In this document: positions 60,780 through 64,000 of the stretch, piece by piece
Numbering within the stretch: the stretch's first letter is position 1
How the letters are laid out: every line of letters begins with the position of its first letter
Source of the DNA: Aptenodytes patagonicus
Taxonomy: Eukaryota; Chordata; Aves; Sphenisciformes; Spheniscidae
DNA length: 64,000 nucleotides
Assembly (NCBI RefSeq): GCF_965638725.1
Contig: NC_134950.1
Span: 169,412,853-169,476,852, forward strand
Direction of reading: 5' to 3'
Translations under genes and position numbers: made by a program
Notes under the pieces: model-generated
Seen by the model: only the letters and a program-made list of their open reading frames with translations
Database searches by the model: none
Told to the model about the DNA's origin: nothing

Positions 60780-63700
60780 TAATAGTGGTTCAGTTCAAAA
60801 GTCTGCCCAGGACAACTCCCCACAACGAGGCTGGGTGTGTTGTGCGCAGTGCACAGTGGGTGGTATAACAGTGAGGACACAGAAGTCTTGCGTGACTCAC
60901 AACGGGGTGCCACACCAGTCAGTGCTGGTGGTGGCCCTCGGCTTCCCTACCCCTTCCCAGCCTCCTCCCGTCCACCACAAGCCATGAAAACTTGTGCTCC
61001 CTAACACTGTCAGTACTCCCTAACTAACTTAAGACTTTCAGCATGAAACAGCATAGCCTCAAGAACAGCAACGGCCAAAATGTTCAGTCACCCACATCCC
61101 AAGTGGATACCTTCACCCCAAACCTTCAGCTCCTCCATGGCTGACATCTACCTACAGGTTTTTGAGATCTTTTCAAGGCTTTTCAAGACTTGTGAAAGTC
61201 TTGAAAGGCCTCACTGTCATTCCAGCGCAAGCCCAAAGGAGCTGTAGAAATCTCAGAATTTTCCTCAAACTGGAGTGCCTGTTTCCTACCCAGACCAAGG
61301 AAGTCGCAGCTGCCATGCCAGAAACGAGGCGAATGGAAATGCTGTGCATCACGTGTAAGGAGTGGTCCCCAAACTCTCTAGCAGGAGGCTGTGGATGAGT
61401 CATGAGATTTGTTTTTCATGGAGATCTCCAAGCCCATTTAACCCAAGTCTTCATTTCAGGCATTTTTATGAGGTCGTTGCAAAGGCTCAGTCATTTATGT
61501 CTTCAGAGGGAGATAGTAGGGTACCTGAAGAGTGTGTTGGTACGTGATTTACTTCCATGGACCAATAGCCTTGCAGGGCACACGTAGGAGCTGTTAGATA
61601 TGCTAATATATGAACACAGGCCTCATCTTGAAATCTTAAGAGGGGATTAGAGCAGATGAGTCCTCGTTTAGTTTTCCAGAACAGCGGCAGAGATAAATCT
61701 GGCTGCTCCTTTGCAGGGTGTTAAAGGGGGATTTCCTGGTGGGTGGGTCTCCTCAGTGGGGTATTATTGTATTGGTGGTGGGGCGGGAAGGAATGGATTA
61801 AGCAACTGGCAATAGGATATGGAGCCTTTGCATGTGCTGACAATGGATATAAGCTGGGGAGGGTGGAAAGCTCTCAGTGGGCTACAGGAAATCAGGTTTG
61901 GTTCCTGGCTTATTCCTGGAGACCACACCGTTGCTCTTCAGCTGAGCATTACTCTTCAGAAATTCAGCCATGGCTCCCACACTGGGTATGTCACCGGTGA
62001 CCAGCAATAGGGCTCAGGTGTTGGGGGCACTGCTGGACCTCCTGGTGTGGAAGGCAGTCAGACAGTTGGAGCTGCTGAAGTTGGGTCACCCATACAGGAC
62101 AGGTCGCCCTGTCCTATCCTGCAGTGGAGCAATGCCAATGCGAGTAAGAAATGTTATGTCCTGCCCATAAATCACTCCTGGGCCTTGCCATCCTCTTGGC
62201 TTTCTTGAATATGTGCAGTTTTTCTGCTATGTTTCTTGGCTATGGTGAAGATTTTGGTATGCTTTTCTTCTAACCTGTATGTTTGGTCTTCTATTCTGGA
62301 TAAGCACAGGCGCTATGGACATCGCCATTAACTTTGGTGCTAATTTGGGGGATTGGTGGAAGCCTGCAGAGAGCTCAGGAACTGAGAGCAAAGCTGAGCA
62401 AAGCAGAGCTGAGAATGGGTTTCCACTTCACCCCGGAGAAGCGGTCTCATTTAGAGAGGAGAGATTTTGGTGAGAAACTGTAGGGATTCTTCAAATTTCA
62501 GGGCCTGTGTTTGCCCTTGTTTTAATGCCAAATGCAACATGCCAGTCTCTGAAGCTCAAAGTCCTGTTGAGTAAATACATTTAATTTAAGCAGCAAAATG
62601 TCCATGATCTGCAGATTCGCCCAGCCTCACAGAGCTGCTTAGAGATCAAGCACAGAAATGAGGAGCTCCCAGCCTGTAAGCCCTACACAAAGAAGACGCG
62701 TACTTCACCCAGGCTGGTTAACCTCAGTTGGCTAAGTCAGGTTAAAACCGTTTTTAAGGCAAGGCAGTTTGTGTATTAGTTCAGGTGAGTAGCTTAAGTT
62801 CAAGCTGTTAGGGCAGGAGTGGCTGCCCAGAAGCTCCTGAATCACATGTGGCTCTCCAACGTTTTGCATATGGGTCTTTGCCCCGGCTATGGCATGTGGT
62901 TGGTTAGCAGTAGGGCTACGTTGCATGGGGGCTAGAAGCCCAGTATCGCTGGGTGGTATTACTCTGAGACGTGGCTTGCTTGCCCAGGCCAGCTCCAGAG
63001 GAGCCACCGTCATCTTCTGGGGTAGTCCTGGTACACTGCTACCCTGGACTTTCTGATGTATGTCACATGTGGGTCACAGAGTGAGGAAGATCCACCATAC
63101 CGCACTGGGGTTCATCCCAAGCTGTCTGATCCCAAGTACCAAGCTTAGCTCTTCTGTTATTTTAAGCCAGACTACCCGGCAACTGGCTCAGTTGCCCAGT
63201 CTCAATTAAGAACACCCTTCTTCTTCTGGCAGGGTTGATGGAACCGAAGAAAAGTCTAAAACATCAGCAGGCATAAGCCTCACAAGAGAAGGTGCAGCCC
63301 TGGATTAACAAACTAGCAGTCAGCCCCACAGCCTCTCAAATATCAGAAGACCCAGCCCTCGAAAGAAAAGCCCAACATACTTCCAGCTTTTGGTCAACCA
63401 CACTAGTGGTCAACCCCATAAAACAGGCAAATACCTGTAGTTAATAGTTCAGAGTCCTTGACACAGTGACCTCGCTGAGTTGCAACACCAGTGATTACAG
63501 CCTCTTTTCCAGTAGAGCTGTAATGCTGATACATATATTTTTAAATTGCATCTACCCTACTCTGCAGACTTTGAATAACTATTATTTTGTAGCCAGCACT
63601 AGTGTATGAGGCTTGTGCCAGAGTTGTAACGGTGAGTGTGGCTGTTCGAGCAGAGTATCATCCATTTATAAAGTATCTACATGAAAAGTCAGGTTAAACA

Positions 63701-64000
63701 TGGAGATATGTTTGGATACCTTAAAAAAATAGTCCACAAAACAAACACCTTTTTCACTTTTCCTTCTCTGTTCTTTTTGAAAAAACACTGGCTTTATGTC
63801 AGGTTGATTTAAAGATTTCAGGGAAGTCTCAGTAACCTTAACATGAATAATGAACAAAAGTATTAATGACTGGTGGGACAGGAATATTCTGAAGGTTAGT
63901 GGTTGGCTTTGGTTGAAGTGAGGAGGTTTTAGGGAGAGTTTTTAATTCTTACATTTGATTATTCTTACATATTGATTATTGGGGTTTTTTATATAGTTCC
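60780..64000. other. Intron 2 segment to the window end
   Basis: The stretch is unique DNA with the 61.18-kb hairpin. A possible faint MIR complement lies at 62,620-62,690. AT-rich sequence fills the last 300 bases. WNT3A exon 2 was not found here. Confidence 0.5.
61176..61211. repeat. Short perfect inverted repeat (hairpin)
   Basis: AGGCTTTTCAAGACTT (61176-61191) pairs with AAGTCTTGAAAGGCCT (61196-61211) across a four-base loop, giving 16 pairs including one G-T. It is too short for a microRNA precursor. Confidence 0.85.

Larger units (their letters stand above)
42676..64000 (-). other. WNT3A: WNT3A intron 2, partial (runs off the right end)
   Basis: Everything right of exon 3 appears to be intron 2, because reverse-complement searches by eye for the YPIWW, FCRNY, QECQHQF and RRWNC codon patterns gave no hit. 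A very long intron 2 is compatible with WNT3A in other vertebrates. The segment holds a CR1 copy, a solo LTR, MIR-like relics, microsatellites and two regulatory-looking blocks, each listed separately. If exon 2 is present but was missed, or is lost in an assembly gap, this assignment would shorten. Confidence 0.7.

Noticed and set aside
61221..61260. A CGCTGGAAT... pattern on the minus strand considered as the WNT3A RRWNC motif of exon 2
   Set aside because: The frame reads RWND, without the Wnt context before or after it and without flanking splice sites in the right phase.

Overview
This is vertebrate nuclear DNA, almost certainly from a bird. The evidence is three young CR1 LINE tails (21.5, 34.9 and 49.4 kb) with the avian/sauropsid ATTCTATG-type 3' end, a solo LTR of the type widespread in neoavian genomes, very low overall repeat content, and sparse MIR-like relics. 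Nothing bacterial, plasmid or viral in organisation is present, and there are no operons, CRISPR arrays or tRNA/rRNA genes.

Only one protein-coding gene is supported: WNT3A, on the minus strand, and only its last two coding exons lie here. Exon 3 (42410-42675, 266 bp) and exon 4 (38926-39405, ending in TAA) have correct splice sites and join in frame. They encode the C-terminal 247 residues plus a split alanine codon. I searched by eye for the signal-peptide exon and the exon with the first conserved cysteines in the remaining 21 kb to the right and did not find them. The window therefore probably ends inside a very large intron 2. In other amniotes WNT9A lies divergently beyond the WNT3A promoter, so it would be expected to the right of this window.

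Layout: 1-38.8 kb is the 3' flank of WNT3A, with no recognisable gene. It alternates CpG-rich unique stretches (about 6.3-6.8, 9.9-10.9, 13.0-13.3 and 14.5-14.9 kb) with AT-rich, homeobox-motif-rich stretches that look like conserved non-coding elements (11.3-12.25, 13.4-14.4 and 16.7-17.7 kb). From about 18 to 38 kb the DNA is plainer, with old repeats. 38.8-42.7 kb holds the WNT3A exons. 42.7-64 kb is the intron 2 segment, with further regulatory-looking DNA at 52.9-53.7 and 59.25-59.5 kb, a solo LTR with a 5-bp target duplication at 60.2 kb, and several SINE/LINE relics.

The picture is a developmental signalling gene embedded in a gene-poor, probably enhancer-rich landscape. I see no undescribed enzymatic or defence system. 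The items most worth following are the candidate conserved elements, a CpG-rich block carrying an unexpectedly long (315-codon) open frame at 10 kb, and an unnamed dispersed repeat family between 27 and 42 kb.
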